NCBI GenBank assembly: GCA_003601695.1
Contig: PIYH01000019.1
Coordinates: 1-16,505 of the forward strand
Length of the DNA stretch: 16,505 nucleotides
Direction of reading: 5' to 3'
Source of the DNA: Candidatus Bathyarchaeota archaeon
GTDB taxonomy: Archaea > Thermoproteota > Bathyarchaeia > Bathyarchaeales > DTEX01
In this document: positions 14,909-16,505 of the stretch, one piece after another
How positions within the stretch are numbered: the stretch's first letter is position 1
Layout of the letters: each line of letters begins with the position of its first letter
Notes under the pieces: model-generated
The model's input: only the letters and a program-made list of their open reading frames with translations
Database searches by the model: none
Told to the model about the DNA's origin: nothing
Program-made: the position numbers and the translations under genes

Positions 14909-15229
14909 GTGTATGAACTAATAGGCATCATTAGAAGCATAATACTTCTGATGTTAACGATCGTTGCATTATTGCTTATATATATGGTGCTAGCTGAATT
15001 CGGCAAGAAAAATAAAGTCGCTGGAAGAATCTTTCTAAGAGAGAAATTATTTGTGAAGGCATTTGGCGGTTTATTTTTAAGTACGTTGTTCGCATTTATC
15101 GCTAACACACTATTTATGTTAAGCATGTATTCGCCAATTTTAAGAGTGGTTGGAAGATATATTGCGGATTTAGCCGTAATAGCTCTAGTCTACTTCTTAT
15201 ATGTAGTGTACAGGATGGTTGGGAAATGA
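14909..15229 (+). CDS. Three-helix membrane protein with GRIFL motif (first of pair)
   Basis: A 106-residue protein that I do not recognise. Hydrophobic helices lie at about 5-29, 51-73 and 82-101. The loop between the first two is strongly basic (GKKNKVAGRIFLREKLFVK), so it should face the cytoplasm. No catalytic motif or signal peptide is visible. The start is GTG, with GAGG at 14897-14900. It follows the Roadblock gene by 32 bases and overlaps the next membrane gene by ATGA. Its length, topology and a GRIFL stretch match the next protein, so the two are probably paralogues. It could be the membrane anchor or sensor of the GTPase system. Confidence 0.75.
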   Translation: MYELIGIIRSIILLMLTIVALLLIYMVLAEFGKKNKVAGRIFLREKLFVKAFGGLFLSTLFAFIANTLFMLSMYSPILRVVGRYIADLAVIALVYFLYVVYRMVGK

Positions 15230-15564
15230 TTCAATGGATGCCGTTAATCAGTTGCCTTACGACTGGAGCGGCATTAGCCCTCTCAATATCTCTTTATTTG
15301 AAAATAAAAGATAATGTGAAAGTATCTCTTGGCAGAATCTTTCTGAAGAGAAACGAGTCCACGAAAGCGATGGAGGTTCTTACATATGGTCTACTCTTCT
15401 TTGCCATAGGCAGATTCGTAGCGGTTCTATGCGAGATTGAATTGGTCTCTAGACCCATATACTTGATCTTTCAATCTCTCATGGGTACGGCATACACTAT
15501 ATGTCTAATATACTCACTCTATAAGTTGATAAGCATCGTTAAAAGAAGATCTTCGGAGCTTTAG
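15226..15564 (+). CDS. Three-helix membrane protein with GRIFL motif (second of pair)
   Basis: A 112-residue protein, also without a known family to me. Helices lie at about 5-25, 50-68 and 75-99. The first loop is basic (KIKDNVKVSLGRIFLKRNE), with GRIFL at 36-40, equivalent to 39-43 in the protein before it; the tail VKRRSS is positive. Its ATG overlaps the previous stop (ATGA), so translation is coupled and the two may pair in the membrane. The last four bases overlap the 3' end of the convergent KaiC-like gene. Divergence from its partner outside the GRIFL loop suggests an old duplication. Confidence 0.75.
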   Translation: MIQWMPLISCLTTGAALALSISLYLKIKDNVKVSLGRIFLKRNESTKAMEVLTYGLLFFAIGRFVAVLCEIELVSRPIYLIFQSLMGTAYTICLIYSLYKLISIVKRRSSEL

Positions 15565-16280
15565 ATTGGTATAACTATGCCTTTTCCATACTGTATAACG
15601 AAGTTGCATATGTTTAAGCTATGATTTACGCCCCTCATTTTCCTTATGTAAAGCTCCCTCACAAAGTTTCCATTCATCCTTCTAAGCCCCAAGACAACTA
15701 CTCCGGAAGCTAAGAATTCCTCAACGCCATATCGGCTGAGCTTATTTGTCCCCGTCGGAATCTCAGATGTTGCAAGAGTCGTCACATTAAACCCATCCAG
15801 CCCCATAATTAATCTGCGAATGTAGTTTCTGACAACCATCTGAGCAGCCATCAGATCCATCATCTCCATTCCTCTAAGAATGAGAGGCGCAATGGGATCT
15901 ATTACGAGCCTTCTTGCATTCACTTGCGAGATTAACCCTTTAAGCTCATCTAGAATCTTATCAGCGTCAATCTTCATCGCGTCTGAGAATAACGGTGTAA
16001 TTTCGACCATGAGGAGCTTATTCTCATCTATTAGCTTCTCTAAATCCCAGCCTATGGAATGAGCATCCTCAAGAATATGATCCGGACTTTCATCAATCGT
16101 AACGTACACGCTTGAATCTCCATATCTTACTCCGCCATAAACGTATTGAAGAGACATTATTGTCTTTCCAGTTCCAGCCCCTCCCGCAACCAAGTAAGTT
16201 CTACCAGCAGGAAAGCCTCCTCCAGTTAAGATATCAAGCCCTTCTATCCCGGTTTTAATCCTAGGTATTCTCTCAGACAT
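15561..16280 (-). CDS. KaiC-like ATPase, single domain (most intact)
   Basis: A 239-residue RecA-superfamily protein of the KaiC group: LTGGGFPAGRTYLV, Walker A GGAGTGKT (33-40), D63-E64 at the catalytic glutamate position (TIDESPDHI), IGWDL (77-81) and Walker B RLVIDPIAPL (D128). Of the three KaiC-like units here it retains the most catalytic residues. Members act as circadian regulators, archaellum switch factors or general signalling ATPases; the role is not fixed by sequence. It is convergent with the membrane-protein genes, overlapping by four bases. A TTTAAAAT box lies at 16340-16347; only a weak GGTG precedes ATG 16280. Confidence 0.9.
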   Translation of the reverse strand: MSERIPRIKTGIEGLDILTGGGFPAGRTYLVAGGAGTGKTIMSLQYVYGGVRYGDSSVYVTIDESPDHILEDAHSIGWDLEKLIDENKLLMVEITPLFSDAMKIDADKILDELKGLISQVNARRLVIDPIAPLILRGMEMMDLMAAQMVVRNYIRRLIMGLDGFNVTTLATSEIPTGTNKLSRYGVEEFLASGVVVLGLRRMNGNFVRELYIRKMRGVNHSLNICNFVIQYGKGIVIPI

Positions 16281-16336
16281 GTTAGCACACCAGCATCTAC
16301 CAAAATGTTTCTCCTTCCAAATAAGTTATACTAACA

Positions 16337-16347
16337 GATTTAAAATC
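16337..16347 (-). promoter_or_regulatory. Possible TATA box of third KaiC-like gene
   Basis: GATTTTAAATC on the minus strand predicts a start near 16315 and a leader of about 35 bases. The element is nearly symmetric and lies in an AT-rich spacer shared with the gene starting at 16417, so direction is uncertain. Confidence 0.3.
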
Positions 16348-16416
16348 CATAATGTAAATTTAGAAATTATTATTTTTTCTAAAGTAAAAGAGATCTTTAG
16401 GGTTCGTTTTAATGAG

Positions 16417-16505
16417 ATGGTGGTGGACAAGATTTCCGGTTCTTCATGGATAGATAAGATCTCAGGAGATAAAAGCAGATGGTTTAAGGCTAATAAGCTT
16501 GAAGA
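16417..16505 (+). CDS. Unrecognised gene, 5' end only
   Basis: An open frame from ATG 16417 to the window end gives 29 codons: MVVDKISGSSWIDKISGDK, then SRWFKANKLE. DKISG occurs twice, at residues 4-8 and 13-17. I recognise no family. The frame is also open upstream of the ATG and no good Shine-Dalgarno site is present, so the start and even the reality of the gene are uncertain. Its position divergent from the third KaiC-like gene would fit another part of the locus. Confidence 0.35.
   Translation, partial: MVVDKISGSSWIDKISGDKSRWFKANKLE

Noticed and set aside
1..16505. tRNA, rRNA, CRISPR or insertion sequence
   Set aside because: I found no tRNA-like T-loop in the spacers, no regularly spaced repeats, and no transposase or terminal inverted repeats.

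Overview
The window looks like the chromosome of a TACK-group archaeon, probably Bathyarchaeia or a close relative; this placement is inferred from gene content only. It carries a full-length archaeal-type threonyl-tRNA synthetase with the archaeal editing domain, ribosomal protein eS26 (found in TACK and Asgard archaea, generally missing from Euryarchaeota), an archaeal short triosephosphate isomerase, an archaetidylinositol-phosphate synthase, and several KaiC-like ATPases. TTTATA-type boxes lie about 25 bases before likely transcription starts. Some genes look leaderless, while others have Shine-Dalgarno sites close to GGAGGTGATC and often start at TTG or GTG.

Layout. Bases 1-3060 mix intact and decayed genes: the 3' end of a SWIM-type zinc-finger gene, a sugar-phosphate isomerase pseudogene broken by three frameshifts, an intact metal-dependent amidohydrolase, and a gene related to the L-2-amino-thiazoline-4-carboxylate hydrolase family that is interrupted by two in-frame TGA codons. 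Bases 3060-12140 are dense housekeeping genes: AlaX tRNA editing protein, a TtuA/Ncs6-type tRNA thiolase, triosephosphate isomerase, a DUF89 phosphatase next to a CDP-alcohol phosphotransferase, eS26, a small zinc protein, a second SWIM-like protein, ThrRS, a branched-chain aminotransferase, and an alanine dehydrogenase/ornithine cyclodeaminase family enzyme.

Bases 12400-16280 hold the most unusual part, which looks like one signalling locus. It contains two stand-alone KaiC-like ATPases; a protein that joins a KaiC-like domain without a Walker A motif to a Ras-like GTPase; a Roadblock/LC7 protein overlapping it by 17 bases; and two tandem three-helix membrane proteins that share a GRIFL motif. 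The parts resemble MglA/MglB and the Streptomyces conservon modules (GTPase plus Roadblock regulator), here physically joined to KaiC-type ATPases and next to a membrane partner. In front of the first KaiC gene lies a duplicated promoter with a decayed copy of that gene's 5' end, the trace of a lost tandem paralogue. The window ends in the first codons of an unrecognised gene.
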